Shown here one piece after another: positions 26,504 to 35,230 of a stretch of 54,939 bases of DNA (its first letter is position 1; each line of letters starts with the position of its first letter). Source of the stretch: Arthrobacter sp. Soil736 (lineage in GTDB: Bacteria; Actinomycetota; Actinomycetes; Actinomycetales; Micrococcaceae). Below the pieces are notes generated by a model. That model was not told the origin of the DNA. It worked only from the letters and a program-made list of their open reading frames with translations, and did not search any database. The translations under genes and the position numbers were made by a program. The DNA is taken from the NCBI RefSeq assembly GCF_001428005.1, contig NZ_LMSB01000011.1, positions 24,610-79,548 of the forward strand, given 5' to 3'.

Positions 26504-27868
26504 CTATTCGGCCGTGACACTGTTGGAGGCCAGGAACCGCTCGCGGATTTCCCGGGCCTGGGTGGCGTTGGCCTGTTCCCACCGGTCGATTTCGGCGCGG
26601 CGTTCCGCCCGGACGGCGTCGCGGATTTCGGTGAAGCCCTTCATGCGCTCGGCGTATGAATCGCGTGCCTTCTGCTGGGCGGGCGTCAAAGCGGGGAGGG
26701 GTACCTCTTCCACCTGGTCACGGGGCCGCAACGGCAGGCGCTCCTCCACGGGATCGATGTCCAGGACGGGGGACGGGAGAGTCTGGTACCAGTACGCAGT
26801 GGAGGACCAGTCGTCGGAGAGATGGTTGGCATGCCCGTGTTCGAACGTGACCTTGATCCGCTTCTGGAACCTGATCGGATCGGTCATGTGGAACCGGTAG
26901 CTGTGGTGGAATCCCGGGACATTTTCCTCGTGGACCATGGTTCCGTTCATGAGATAGGCGTTGTGCTGCATGCCCCAGGCATGGCCGAAGTAGTCCTCCA
27001 TGCCGGTGCCGTGGAGGCTGGGCGGCCAGGTGTCGTCGTCGATGAAGATCATGTCGTCGCCCTCGCCCCACCACGAACCCTGGAAGTGGCGGACGGCCAG
27101 GTTGCAGCCTACGTAATGTCCCTGCCCCTCGGTTTCGAGGACCACATAGTTGTCTTCGCCGGAAAGGTTGGGGATGGCCACTTCGATGCTGTTGGTTTGC
27201 AGGTCCGGGCCCCAGCCGGCGTTGGGCTTCTGCCGGCGCCAGTGGGCGTGGAAGTATGCAGTGTTGTCCGGCAGCGGCTCTGTGTAGAGCTCGTAGTCGA
27301 TGTAGAAGTACTGCAGGTAGGGGATGTCGTTCTGGTTTTCGACCGTAATCCGTGCCCGGGAGTTGAAGGGCATCTCGAAGTAGCTGTTGAAGGCGGCGCT
27401 GCCACCGAAGGTGTTCAGCTCTCCTTCCTTGGCTGACACTGACAGCGGCAGCGAATCGTACGAGCCGGACAGGGAATTGAGCAGCCCGAAGAAGTCACCC
27501 AGCGGGGCGATGACGCTGGGGGTTTCCTGGCCGTCCCAGTACATCCTGATGACGATCTTCCGGTAGTAGTCCGGGTCCACCACTTCCCAGCTGACGCCCA
27601 GGGCGTTGTGGATTTCCAGCATGGGCACGCCCACGAGTTCGGGGGAGATCTGGCCGGGCCCGGGCTGGATCCGGCAGGACTGGGTCATCCAGATGTGCGT
27701 GATGGAGCCGGGCCCTTCAATGTCGGCCAGCACGCGCTCCTCGCCGGGCATGATGATCCAGTTGTCGCGGTTGCGGCCGGTCTGGTCCCAGCTGGAGGCG
27801 CGGGCGGTGCGGGCGGTGGAGAGCTTGGTCAGGCTGGAGAGCAGCCCGGAGCGGTGGGACGTTGCCAT
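26504..27868 (-). CDS. Glycoside hydrolase family 172 (DUF2961), probable alpha-fructofuranosidase / difructose anhydride hydrolase
   Basis: 454-residue DUF2961 protein, now GH172. Known members include a Bifidobacterium alpha-D-fructofuranosidase that makes and cleaves difructose dianhydride I, and exo-D-arabinofuranosidases. The two catalytic glutamates fit E269 in WWGEGDDM and E291 in GTGMEDYF, near the reported E270/E291. The N-terminal segment NWIIMPGEERVLADIEGPG is typical. No signal peptide is seen, so it works in the cytoplasm. A GH32 enzyme downstream and an oligosaccharide ABC transporter upstream point to a fructose-containing substrate. The ATG at 27868 has an AAAGG ribosome site. 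Confidence 0.9.
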   Translation of the reverse strand: MATSHRSGLLSSLTKLSTARTARASSWDQTGRNRDNWIIMPGEERVLADIEGPGSITHIWMTQSCRIQPGPGQISPELVGVPMLEIHNALGVSWEVVDPDYYRKIVIRMYWDGQETPSVIAPLGDFFGLLNSLSGSYDSLPLSVSAKEGELNTFGGSAAFNSYFEMPFNSRARITVENQNDIPYLQYFYIDYELYTEPLPDNTAYFHAHWRRQKPNAGWGPDLQTNSIEVAIPNLSGEDNYVVLETEGQGHYVGCNLAVRHFQGSWWGEGDDMIFIDDDTWPPSLHGTGMEDYFGHAWGMQHNAYLMNGTMVHEENVPGFHHSYRFHMTDPIRFQKRIKVTFEHGHANHLSDDWSSTAYWYQTLPSPVLDIDPVEERLPLRPRDQVEEVPLPALTPAQQKARDSYAERMKGFTEIRDAVRAERRAEIDRWEQANATQAREIRERFLASNSVTAE

Positions 27869-27893
27869 TGTGTGGTTACCTTTCGGGAGTTTG

Positions 27894-28781
27894 TTAGCCC
27901 TTGACGGCTGACTGGGTGAGGCTGGCGATGATCCACCGCTGGGCCACAAGGAAGACGATGAGTGCGGGGGCGATGGCGATGGTGGTTGCAGCCATCACCT
28001 GCGCCACGTTGCCTGCGCCGTACGGGCCCAGCATGAGGACCAGCCCCAGGGGGAGCGTGGCGGTGTCGGTGCTGTTGAGGAAGATCGACGGCGCGAAGTA
28101 GGCGTTCCAGCTGCCCAGGAAGGTAATGACGCCCAAGGTGCTGACAGCGTTCTTGGCCAGCGGCAGGGCGATCAGCCGGTACGTCTGCCATGCGTTCGCA
28201 CCGTCCATCCGCGCCGCGTCGATGATTTCCTGCGGCAGGCCCAGGAAGAACTGCCGGAGCAGGAACACCCCGAGGGCTCCGGTGATGCCCGGCAGGATCA
28301 GGCTGAGCGGATTGTCCAGGAGGCCGAACGTGCGCATCAGGAGGAACAGCGGGATGATCGTGACCTGGGCCGGCACCATGAGCGAGGACAGCAGGCCGAC
28401 GAAGATGGAGTTCTTGCCGGGGAAGTCGAGCTTGGCGAAGGCATATCCGGCCATGGGCGCGGTGATGATCATCCCGATGCTCACGGCGATGGCGATGACG
28501 GCGCTGTTGAGCATGTTCCTCAGGATCGGAACAGGTCCGCTGACAGCGCCCGCGTAGTTGGACCAGTCCCATTCCGTGGGCAGCCACTGTGGCGGCAGGT
28601 CGTACGCGTGGCCGGCATCCCTGAGGGAGGTGGTGAACATCCACAGGAACGGGGCAATCATTCCGACTGCCCCGATGACGAGCAGCGCCACTGAAACGCA
28701 TTTCCCGACGCCGGGCCGCCGTCGCGCGGCTTTTCCGGTGCCTGAGCGGGAAGGACGGACGGTTGTGTCGAGCCTACTCAT
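27894..28781 (-). CDS. Carbohydrate ABC transporter permease (MalG type)
   Basis: 295-residue CUT1-class permease with six hydrophobic segments. The EAA loop reads EIIDAARMDGANAWQTYRLI, where it docks an ATPase such as MsiK. No ATPase gene is in this operon, as is common for actinobacterial CUT1 systems that share one ATPase encoded elsewhere. It overlaps the end of the other permease gene by 8 bp and precedes the GH172 gene by 25 bp. Confidence 0.92.
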   Translation of the reverse strand: MSRLDTTVRPSRSGTGKAARRRPGVGKCVSVALLVIGAVGMIAPFLWMFTTSLRDAGHAYDLPPQWLPTEWDWSNYAGAVSGPVPILRNMLNSAVIAIAVSIGMIITAPMAGYAFAKLDFPGKNSIFVGLLSSLMVPAQVTIIPLFLLMRTFGLLDNPLSLILPGITGALGVFLLRQFFLGLPQEIIDAARMDGANAWQTYRLIALPLAKNAVSTLGVITFLGSWNAYFAPSIFLNSTDTATLPLGLVLMLGPYGAGNVAQVMAATTIAIAPALIVFLVAQRWIIASLTQSAVKG

Positions 28782-29742
28782 TGTTCACCCACGATTTCCG
28801 GAGCCGGAACTGCAGCAGCGTGACCAGCATGATGATGATGAAGAGCGTTACGGCAATGGCCGAGGCGTAGCCCATGTCGAACTTGTTGAACGCGACTTCG
28901 GCGATGTACATGACGACACTGCGGCTGGCGTCTCCCGGACCTCCGCGGGTGAGGACAATGATCGACTCGTAGATCTGGAAGGCGCCGATGATCGTGATCG
29001 TGATGTTGAAGAAGGTGGCCTGGCTGATCATCGGTACGACGATGCGCCGGAAGACCTGCCATTCGTTGGCGCCGTCCATCCGGGCCGCCTCCACCATGTC
29101 CTTGGGCACTTCCTGAAGCGCGGCAACAAAGATGAGCATCGAGAATCCGACGTTCCGCCACGTGTCGACGATGATCACGGACAACTTGGAGAATTCGGGG
29201 CTGTTAAGCCAGTCGATTTTTTCTCCGCCGAGTCCGGCGATGTAGTAGTTCATGATGCCGGTGTCCTTCTGGAAGAGGGCCTGCCAGATGATGGACACAT
29301 AGACGAGGGCAACGAGGTAGGGGAAGAAGTAGGCAGACCGGAAAACGTAGGTCAGCCCCTTCGGCAGCCTCTGGTTGATGAGGACGGCGAACAGCAGGGC
29401 AAAGGCGTTGATCAGCACCACAGCGGCGCCCACGTAGAGGACGGTGTTCCCGTACGTGGTGGCCAGCCGCTCGTCCCGGAACATGCGCACGTAGTTGTCG
29501 AATCCCACGAACTTGGGTGCGGTCAGGATGTTGTATTTCGTCAGGCTCAGGTAGAAGGCGGCGATCAGCGGTCCCAGGACGAAAATGACGAACCCGATGA
29601 TCGTCGGGGCGGTGAAGGCGTAGCCGGTCAAGGCATCCTGGCGTTTGACGGCGCTGAGCCGGCTGGTCCGGCCAGGAGCCCCCGGCCCCGCCGCGCCCTG
29701 CTGGCGCGCGGCGGGACTCTGGGTTTCGGTGGTGGTTGTCAC
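28774..29742 (-). CDS. Carbohydrate ABC transporter permease (MalF type)
   Basis: 322-residue CUT1-class permease. A Pro/Ala/Gly-rich cytoplasmic tail of about 40 residues precedes six membrane segments; the EAA loop reads DMVEAARMDGANEWQVFRRI. The start is GTG at 29742 overlapping the binding-protein stop (GTGA), with a GAGGAAG ribosome site inside the upstream gene. It pairs with the MalG-type permease to form the import channel. Confidence 0.92.
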   Translation of the reverse strand: MTTTTETQSPAARQQGAAGPGAPGRTSRLSAVKRQDALTGYAFTAPTIIGFVIFVLGPLIAAFYLSLTKYNILTAPKFVGFDNYVRMFRDERLATTYGNTVLYVGAAVVLINAFALLFAVLINQRLPKGLTYVFRSAYFFPYLVALVYVSIIWQALFQKDTGIMNYYIAGLGGEKIDWLNSPEFSKLSVIIVDTWRNVGFSMLIFVAALQEVPKDMVEAARMDGANEWQVFRRIVVPMISQATFFNITITIIGAFQIYESIIVLTRGGPGDASRSVVMYIAEVAFNKFDMGYASAIAVTLFIIIMLVTLLQFRLRKSWVNNE

Positions 29743-31040
29743 TTCAACGCTTCCTCGACGTCCTTGTTGGCTTTCTCCAGGGAGCCCGCGACATCCTGCC
29801 CGGACATGATTTCGTCCATCGCGCGCATGAAGGCGGGATCCAGGACGTTGTAGGCGCCCGGGGCGGCCACCGGCTTGGCGTAGGAAAGCGAGTTGTAGAA
29901 CTCGCCGGCGTGCGCGGGTGCGGCCAGGAATTCCTTGGACGACGCCGCCGTCTTGGTGGACGGGACCGCGGAGCCGGCGTCGGCCCATTTCTTCTGGGTC
30001 TGCTGGTCCGTCAGCATCTTGATGAACTCCCAGGAAAGCCCGGGGTTCTTTGATGTTTTGGAGATGGCGAAGGCGCCGGCGCCGAAGACCGTGGCTTTGG
30101 TGGCGTTCTTCGGCCACGGCAGGATGTCGTAGTCGGAGAAACCGGCGGCCTTGAACCCGCCGGTGACAAAGTGTCCAGCGCCTGTCATGGCAGCCTTTCC
30201 GGCCGGGAAGAGCTGATAGGGGTCCGAGCCCTTCGGCTGGGGCGCCACGCCGTGCTTGGTAACGAGGTCCCGGACCCAGCCCATGGTTTCCTGAACCTTC
30301 GGATCCGTGAGCTGCGATGTCTTCAGGTCCTCGCTCATCATGGACGTGCCGTTGGAGTACAGCCACGGCGTAATGCCGAAGGAGTAGTAGGGCAGTGCGA
30401 ATCCGTAGACCTTGTTAGCGCCGGAGCCGGTAGTCAGCTTCTTGGAGATCGCGAGGAAGTCGTCCCACGTCCAGTCGTCGCTGGGCCGCTCGATGCCGGC
30501 GTCCTTGAACATCTTGGTGTTGTAGTAGATCACCATGGTGTTGAAGGTGTTCGGCATCAGGTACGTGGAGCCGTCCTTGCGGAATCCGTCAAGGAGCTTC
30601 GGGTCGATGTCCTTCTCCAGGGACTGTGCCTCGGGATCGTTCTTCAGGAAGCCGTCCATGGAGGCGAAGAGCTCGTTGTCGAGCCCCAGTTGGACGCCTT
30701 CGGTGGCGATATTGATGACGTCCGGCGCCTGCCCCGCCGCAGCCTGGGTGACGAGTTTGTTGACGTACTCCGTCCAGGTGGTGATGGGCGTGAAGTTGTT
30801 GTTCACGGTTACGTTGGGGTACTTCTCTTTGAAGCGTGCGGCAACGTTGTCGTAGACGGCCTTATCGCCGGGATCGCCCCAGTTCGAAACCGAAATGGTA
30901 GCCGTGACGTCCTTGGCCGGGGCCGTGTATGACCCGTCTGCAGCCGGGGCGCTCGCGGTCTGCGTGCCACCACAGGCCGTGAGGGCGAGCAGCGCTGACG
31001 TGGCGGCCGCCGCCATCGTGATGCGCAGGGACTTTCTCAT
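29739..31040 (-). CDS. Carbohydrate ABC transporter substrate-binding lipoprotein
   Basis: 433-residue MalE-type binding protein. The lipoprotein signal ends LTACGG (Cys 23). Family marks are ISVSNWGDPGDKAVYDNVAA, APDVINIATEGVQLGL, PNTFNTMVIYYNTKMFKDAG and a tryptophan-rich cleft segment (SDDWTWDDFL). The ligand is an oligosaccharide, probably a fructan fragment or difructose anhydride given the two hydrolases downstream (inference). The ATG at 31040 has an AAGGAG ribosome site, with a stem-loop upstream that separates it from the LacI gene. Confidence 0.93.
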   Translation of the reverse strand: MRKSLRITMAAAATSALLALTACGGTQTASAPAADGSYTAPAKDVTATISVSNWGDPGDKAVYDNVAARFKEKYPNVTVNNNFTPITTWTEYVNKLVTQAAAGQAPDVINIATEGVQLGLDNELFASMDGFLKNDPEAQSLEKDIDPKLLDGFRKDGSTYLMPNTFNTMVIYYNTKMFKDAGIERPSDDWTWDDFLAISKKLTTGSGANKVYGFALPYYSFGITPWLYSNGTSMMSEDLKTSQLTDPKVQETMGWVRDLVTKHGVAPQPKGSDPYQLFPAGKAAMTGAGHFVTGGFKAAGFSDYDILPWPKNATKATVFGAGAFAISKTSKNPGLSWEFIKMLTDQQTQKKWADAGSAVPSTKTAASSKEFLAAPAHAGEFYNSLSYAKPVAAPGAYNVLDPAFMRAMDEIMSGQDVAGSLEKANKDVEEALK

Positions 31041-31060
31041 GGTGATGCTCCTTTGCACGT

Positions 31061-31083
31061 GGGCCTCCTGTCTGCGGAGGCCC
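31061..31083 (-). other. Intercistronic stem-loop between LacI gene and binding-protein gene
   Basis: Perfect 8-bp inverted repeat GGGCCTCC / GGAGGCCC with a 7-nt loop, between the LacI stop and the ribosome site of the binding-protein gene on the same strand. No U-tract follows. It could slow 5' decay of the downstream message or partly end transcription from the regulator gene, letting repressor and transporter be made at different levels. Confidence 0.6.
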
Positions 31084-31105
31084 TGCTGTTTGATGCGGAT
31101 GGGGT

Positions 31106-32101
31106 CTAGTCTGTGGACCGGCGGAACTCGATGGTGGAGTTCAGCCGGCGGGTTTGGGTCCTGCTGTTGGGCTCGTTGATCCGGTTCATGAGCAGCTCGA
31201 CGGCGGTTTCGCCGAGTTCGAACGCTGGCTGCCGGACTGTTGTGATCTGCGGTTCGAACAAGTCCGAGTAGGTGAAGCCGTCGAACGTTGCAAACGCGAT
31301 GGCCCCAGGTATGGGGAGGTTCGCGTCCTGTACCGCTTTCAGGGCGCCCGCAGCCAATACGGTGCTGCACGCCAGAATGGCGGTCGGCCGCGTTTCCGGG
31401 TTCCGGATTATGCTGCCCACGCTTTCAAGGGTTGCTGCCGCAGTGGAGGTTCCCTCGCACATGATGCCCGGCGGGGTGCCCAGGCCCTGGGATTTCAGGG
31501 CTGCACGGAATCCTTCGAAGCGTTCCCTCAGCGAGGGAACCCGCAGATCACCCGCGACGAGGAGGATGCGCTCGTGCCCCTTGCCCGTCAGGTGGGCCAC
31601 CAATTCGGCGACGGCGGCTGCGTTGTCCACGCCGACCTGGTCGACATCGAGGTCGGCCAAGCGGTCCAGGAGAACGAGGGGCTTGCTTTCCTCCCGGATA
31701 CGGGTCAGCAGGTCCGGGCCGGAGCCTGCCGCGCGGGCGACGATAAGCCCGTCGACCCGCCGGTCAAGAAGTGTTTCCACGGCGATCCGCTCCCTGGCCG
31801 GGTCTTCGGCGGAGTTAGCGAGAAGCAGGGACAGCCCTAGCTGGGCTGCCGCTTCTTCGACGCCGTGGACCATATCCGCGAAGGCCGGCTCGCCGGCGTC
31901 GGACACGACCAATCCGATCGAATCTGTTCTGGAACGGCGCAGGGACCGTGCCAGCGCGTCGCGCCGGTAGCCGACACTTTGAACTGCAGCGAGGACCCTG
32001 GCGCGAGTCCCTGGCTCCACATGCCGGGTCTCGTTGATGACGTGCGAAACTGTGGACGTCGAGACACCGGCCAACGCTGCTACATCAACGATGGTTGCCA
32101 T
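31106..32101 (-). CDS. LacI-family regulator of the fructan/GH172 operon
   Basis: 331-residue LacI repressor. The HTH begins MATIVDVAALAGVSTSTVSH, the hinge is near ALARSLRRSRTDSIGLVVSD, and the effector domain follows with LVLLDRLADLDVDQVGVDN and FATFDGFTYSDLFEPQITTV. It is the first gene of the ABC-GH172-GH32 operon. The upstream region carries two operator-like sites around a promoter, so autoregulation of the whole operon is likely. More than half of its residues are shared, by eye, with the second LacI gene directly upstream, so the two are paralogs from a local duplication. Confidence 0.92.
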   Translation of the reverse strand: MATIVDVAALAGVSTSTVSHVINETRHVEPGTRARVLAAVQSVGYRRDALARSLRRSRTDSIGLVVSDAGEPAFADMVHGVEEAAAQLGLSLLLANSAEDPARERIAVETLLDRRVDGLIVARAAGSGPDLLTRIREESKPLVLLDRLADLDVDQVGVDNAAAVAELVAHLTGKGHERILLVAGDLRVPSLRERFEGFRAALKSQGLGTPPGIMCEGTSTAAATLESVGSIIRNPETRPTAILACSTVLAAGALKAVQDANLPIPGAIAFATFDGFTYSDLFEPQITTVRQPAFELGETAVELLMNRINEPNSRTQTRRLNSTIEFRRSTD

Positions 32102-32112
32102 CGGAGCCTCCT

Positions 32113-32167
32113 ATCGAAACGATTGCGCGAACGATTCGATGGTAGAGGCAAACGTTTCGATGTGCAA
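32113..32167 (-). promoter_or_regulatory. Promoter of the LacI-ABC-GH172-GH32 operon with two operator-like sites
   Basis: On the - strand, a -35 TTGCAC (32162-32167) and -10 TACCAT (32139-32144) are 17 bp apart. One site, CGAAACGTTTG-like with central CG (32149-32160), lies in the spacer. A 28-bp imperfect palindrome of the form ATCGAA...TTCGAT (32113-32140), centred on GCGC, covers the start-site region. Both fit LacI-family operators, and the placement would block polymerase. The ribosome site TAGGAGG follows. Confidence 0.7.
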
Positions 32168-32283
32168 TGGATCACAGGCAAAAAGATCGAAGGGTTACCC
32201 TCAGGCGTCCCCTGCGGGGCGGTCAATGCCCCGCGCTGAATGCCCCCAGGAGGTCTTGGCGTGCGGGGAGCCCGCGGCTGGCG

Positions 32284-33288
32284 TTAGGACACGGCGGCGG
32301 AACCGGTGGAACCGCGGTACTCGATGGTGGGTGCGATCCGGACAAGGGAATGCGCGGCAGTCTTGTCTTCTATTCTTTGCGCAAGCAGGTCGGCGGCGGT
32401 CACGCCGACCTCGAACGCGGGGTGGCGAACGGTCGTAAGGCGCGGTTCGAAGAGATCGGCGTAGGCAAAACCGTCAAAGGTGGCAAAGGCAATGTCTTCC
32501 GGCATTCGAAGGCGCCGGCGCTGGATGATGCGCAGGGCGGCGGCGGCCAGGACGGTGCTGCAGGCGATGGCGGCGGTGGGCCTGTCGGGCCTGTCGAGGG
32601 CCTCTTCGATCTGGGCGTCGACGACGTCGGCTTGCGCGGCGGCGATCTTCACCTGCCCCTTTGCGGGCAGTCCGGCCCGGGTGACGGCATCGTCGAACGC
32701 TTCGAGGCGCTCCCGCAACGTCGCGACCCTGGTGTCCCCTGCGATGAGCATTATTCTCTGATGTCCCTGAGCGGACAGGTGCGCCACAAGCTCCGCTGTT
32801 GGTTGCCGGTTCTCGATGCCCACCTGGTCGAATGGAAGGTCCGACAGCCGGTCCATAAGTACCAGCGGAGTTTCCTGTTGGGCAAAGACCGCCAGTGCGT
32901 CGGGGGCGGAGCCGGCTGCCTGTGCGAGGATGATGCCGTCGACGCGCCGCTCCAGCAGTGCCTGAATCGCGCGTGCTTCCCGCTGGGGATCTTCGGCGGA
33001 ATTGGCCAGCAGCAGCGTGACTCCGTGGCGAGCCGCGGCCTGTTCCACTCCGCGGATCATTTCGGCGAAGGACGGTTCTCCGCCGTCGGAAACGATAAGG
33101 CCGATGCTGTCCGTCTTGGAGCGGCGCATGGCCCGCGCCAGGGCATCTTGCCGGTAGGAGGTGTCCTCGATGGCCTTCAGCACCCGCTGCCGGGTTTCCT
33201 CATTGACGTGCCGGGTGCCGTTCAGGACGTGGGAGACCGTGGAAATGGACACCCCGGCGAGCTTCGCCACTTTTACCATCGTCGTCAT
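32284..33288 (-). CDS. LacI-family regulator, paralog of the neighbouring LacI
   Basis: 334-residue LacI repressor with HTH VKVAKLAGVSISTVSHVLNG, hinge ALARAMRRSKTDSIGLIVSD and effector domain with LVLMDRLSDLPFDQVGIEN and FATFDGFAYADLFEPRLTTV. Almost every block matches the next LacI gene, with changes in the HTH (STSTVSHVINET versus SISTVSHVLNGT) and effector pocket. The ATG at 33288 (ribosome site GAGGGG) is chosen over 49 upstream in-frame codons because the HTH begins there. It lies upstream of the fructan operon on the same strand, with no structural gene of its own, so it may respond to a different ligand but act on the same promoters. Confidence 0.9.
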   Translation of the reverse strand: MTTMVKVAKLAGVSISTVSHVLNGTRHVNEETRQRVLKAIEDTSYRQDALARAMRRSKTDSIGLIVSDGGEPSFAEMIRGVEQAAARHGVTLLLANSAEDPQREARAIQALLERRVDGIILAQAAGSAPDALAVFAQQETPLVLMDRLSDLPFDQVGIENRQPTAELVAHLSAQGHQRIMLIAGDTRVATLRERLEAFDDAVTRAGLPAKGQVKIAAAQADVVDAQIEEALDRPDRPTAAIACSTVLAAAALRIIQRRRLRMPEDIAFATFDGFAYADLFEPRLTTVRHPAFEVGVTAADLLAQRIEDKTAAHSLVRIAPTIEYRGSTGSAAVS

Positions 33289-33308
33289 TGCCGGGCCCCT
33301 CGGAAAAG

Positions 33309-33327
33309 CGTTTGCGCGAACGTTTCG
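33309..33327. promoter_or_regulatory. Operator-like site upstream of second LacI gene
   Basis: 19-bp site CGTTTGCGCGAACGTTTCG, 21 bp upstream of the second LacI start codon. It matches the site CGATTGCGCGAACGATTCG at 32120-32138 in the first LacI promoter at 17 of 19 bases. The shared sequence implies both paralogs can bind both promoters. Confidence 0.65.
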
Positions 33328-33480
33328 CGCTGATAGCCGCCAGTCTACAGAGCCTCCCGGCTCCTGCTCCGGCGGTATATCGGCCCGGGGCCAGGTCTGC
33401 CCGGCTCGGGAGGGGTTGGGCCAGTTCTCCAGCATGGCTGGCTCCGCACCGGAGCCGACCTGACCGCCCCAAAAGGAAAG

Positions 33481-33514
33481 GCGGACGACGGCGGGTCCTC
33501 CCGCCGTCGTCCGC
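33481..33514. terminator. Strong bidirectional terminator hairpin, repeat copy 1
   Basis: Perfect 15-bp stem GCGGACGACGGCGGG / CCCGCCGTCGTCCGC with a TCCT loop. T-rich tracts flank it on both strands (TTTGGTTGTGTTTT on +, CTTTCCTTTT on -). It lies about 50 bp past the stop of the MHS transporter gene and should end that message. The same stem occurs at 50798-50827 and 52218-52252. Confidence 0.85.
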
Positions 33515-33564
33515 TTTGGTTGTGTTTTGCGTGGCGACGCCTCGAAACGGGCGCCGCGATGAAC

Positions 33565-34959
33565 CTATGCCCCGGCCGAACTCCGGGGCGACGTGGCGAG
33601 GGCAGGCTCGCTGGCCTTCGTTGCCTCGGCCGGCTGCAGGTCTGCTTCCAGCGTGGAGTTCTTGGACGGGTCCTTGACCATGATGGCCGCCACCAGGGTG
33701 AGCGCGATGCAGGCCGTGACGTACCAGAAGAAGGCGGACTCGGCACCGCCCTGCTTCAGTGCGAGCGCAACCGGTTCTGCCGTTCCTCCGAAGGTGGCCG
33801 CGACCAGGGCGTGCGGAAGGCCGACTCCCAGGGCACGTACGCGGGTGGGGAACATTTCAGCCTTGACGATGGCGGCGCAGGCCGTGTAGCCCGACACGAA
33901 GACCAGGCCGAGCATCATCATCCCGAAGGCTGCGAAAACATTGGTGGTCTCGGCGAGCATGGTCAGGATGGGCACGGTGACGATGGTGCCGCCGATGGAG
34001 AAGAAGAGCATCACCTTGCGGCGCCCGACGCGGTCGGACAGGGCGCCGGCGATGGGCTGCAGGAACATGAAGAGCAACAGGGCAACGAAGCTGATGACGG
34101 ACGCGTCTTCCTTGGCGATCCCCGAGGTGTTGACCATGTATTTCTGCATGTAGGTCGTGTAGACGTAGAAGGACACGGTGCCGCCGATGGCCAGCGCGAA
34201 GACGGCTGCGAGCTGCTTGGGGTACTGCAGGAGAGCCCGCAAGGACCCCACGGGCTTGGTTCCGTTTTCCAGGCCTGCCGCCTCACGCGCCTTCTCGATC
34301 TTGTAGTGCTCGGACTCATCCATGGAGCGGCGGAGAATCATCACGCCGAGTCCGGCGACGGCGCCGATGATGAACGGAACACGCCATCCCCATTCGCCCA
34401 TCTGCTCCGGGGTCAGAATGCGCTGGAGCAGGATCATGACAAGGAGTGCGGACAGCTGGCCCACGATGATGGAAACGTACTGGAAGCTGGAGAAGAACCC
34501 GCGCTTGCCAGGCGTGGCCACCTCGGACAGATACGTCGCGCTGGAACCGAATTCCCCGCCGACGCTGAGGCCCTGCAGGAGGCGGGCAACGACCAGAACG
34601 ATCGGGGCCAGGATGTCGATCGATTCATACGACGGCGTGAGGCCGATGGCCAGCGATCCCGCGCTCATGAGCAGCACCGAAGCCGCCAGCGCGTTGCGGC
34701 GCCCGTGCCGGTCCGCGTACATGCCCAGCAGCCAGCCGCCCAGCGGCCGCATCAGGAAGCCGACGGCGAAGACGGCGGCTGTGGACAGCAGCTGCACCGT
34801 CGGATTGCCGGCGGGGAAAAACTCGGCAGCGAAGTAGATGCTGAACGAGGCGTAAACGAACCAGTCGTACCATTCGATCAAGTTGCCCAGGCATCCCTTG
34901 ACAACATTGCTGACGACCCGGGGCTTGGCCGTTGGCACCGAGGCTTGTTGAGTGTTCAT
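33565..34959 (-). CDS. MFS transporter, metabolite:H+ symporter (MHS) family, KgtP/ShiA-like
   Basis: 464-residue proton symporter with 12 hydrophobic segments. MHS marks are LGNLIEWYDWFVYASFSIYF at helix 1, the loop motif GMYADRHGRRNAL, LQGLSVGGEFGSSATYLSE and GALSDRVGRRKVML. The family carries dicarboxylates, 2-oxoglutarate, citrate, shikimate and protocatechuate. The ribosome site AAAGGAG precedes the ATG. It lies downstream of the GntR gene on the same strand, with about 270 bp between, and is ended by a strong hairpin. Its position next to the Kgd-like island makes a branched or C5 dicarboxylate a likely substrate (inference). Confidence 0.92.
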   Translation of the reverse strand: MNTQQASVPTAKPRVVSNVVKGCLGNLIEWYDWFVYASFSIYFAAEFFPAGNPTVQLLSTAAVFAVGFLMRPLGGWLLGMYADRHGRRNALAASVLLMSAGSLAIGLTPSYESIDILAPIVLVVARLLQGLSVGGEFGSSATYLSEVATPGKRGFFSSFQYVSIIVGQLSALLVMILLQRILTPEQMGEWGWRVPFIIGAVAGLGVMILRRSMDESEHYKIEKAREAAGLENGTKPVGSLRALLQYPKQLAAVFALAIGGTVSFYVYTTYMQKYMVNTSGIAKEDASVISFVALLLFMFLQPIAGALSDRVGRRKVMLFFSIGGTIVTVPILTMLAETTNVFAAFGMMMLGLVFVSGYTACAAIVKAEMFPTRVRALGVGLPHALVAATFGGTAEPVALALKQGGAESAFFWYVTACIALTLVAAIMVKDPSKNSTLEADLQPAEATKASEPALATSPRSSAGA

Positions 34960-35230
34960 TTGAACTCCTTTGTTCTTGGTCGATGCCGCTGGCGTTCTGC
35001 CTCAACATCGAGTTCGGGTCTTGCGCCCTTGAACTACTTCAAATGTGTCTCAGGTCACCCTCGGTGAATAGCGAATGGCCGATTTCTTAGCACTCCCTTA
35101 GGACAGTCGCCGGGGGAAAGCCGGCGCACCAACGGAATGGGTTTTGGGCGCGCCGGAGCGCAGCCTGAATTGGCAGACGAAAGAAAGCAGGACTACTCAG
35201 TCATGCTCTAGCAGCGCGGCACGGCGGAAG

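Noticed and set aside
33481..33514. CRISPR repeat or insertion-sequence end
   Set aside because: The three related hairpins are isolated, thousands of bases apart, each at a gene end, with no spacers or transposase gene.
33520..35067. 515-codon open frame on the + strand opposite the MHS transporter gene
   Set aside because: The translation is a low-complexity His/Gln/Glu/Asp-rich shadow, while the - strand encodes clear MHS motifs with a good ribosome site.
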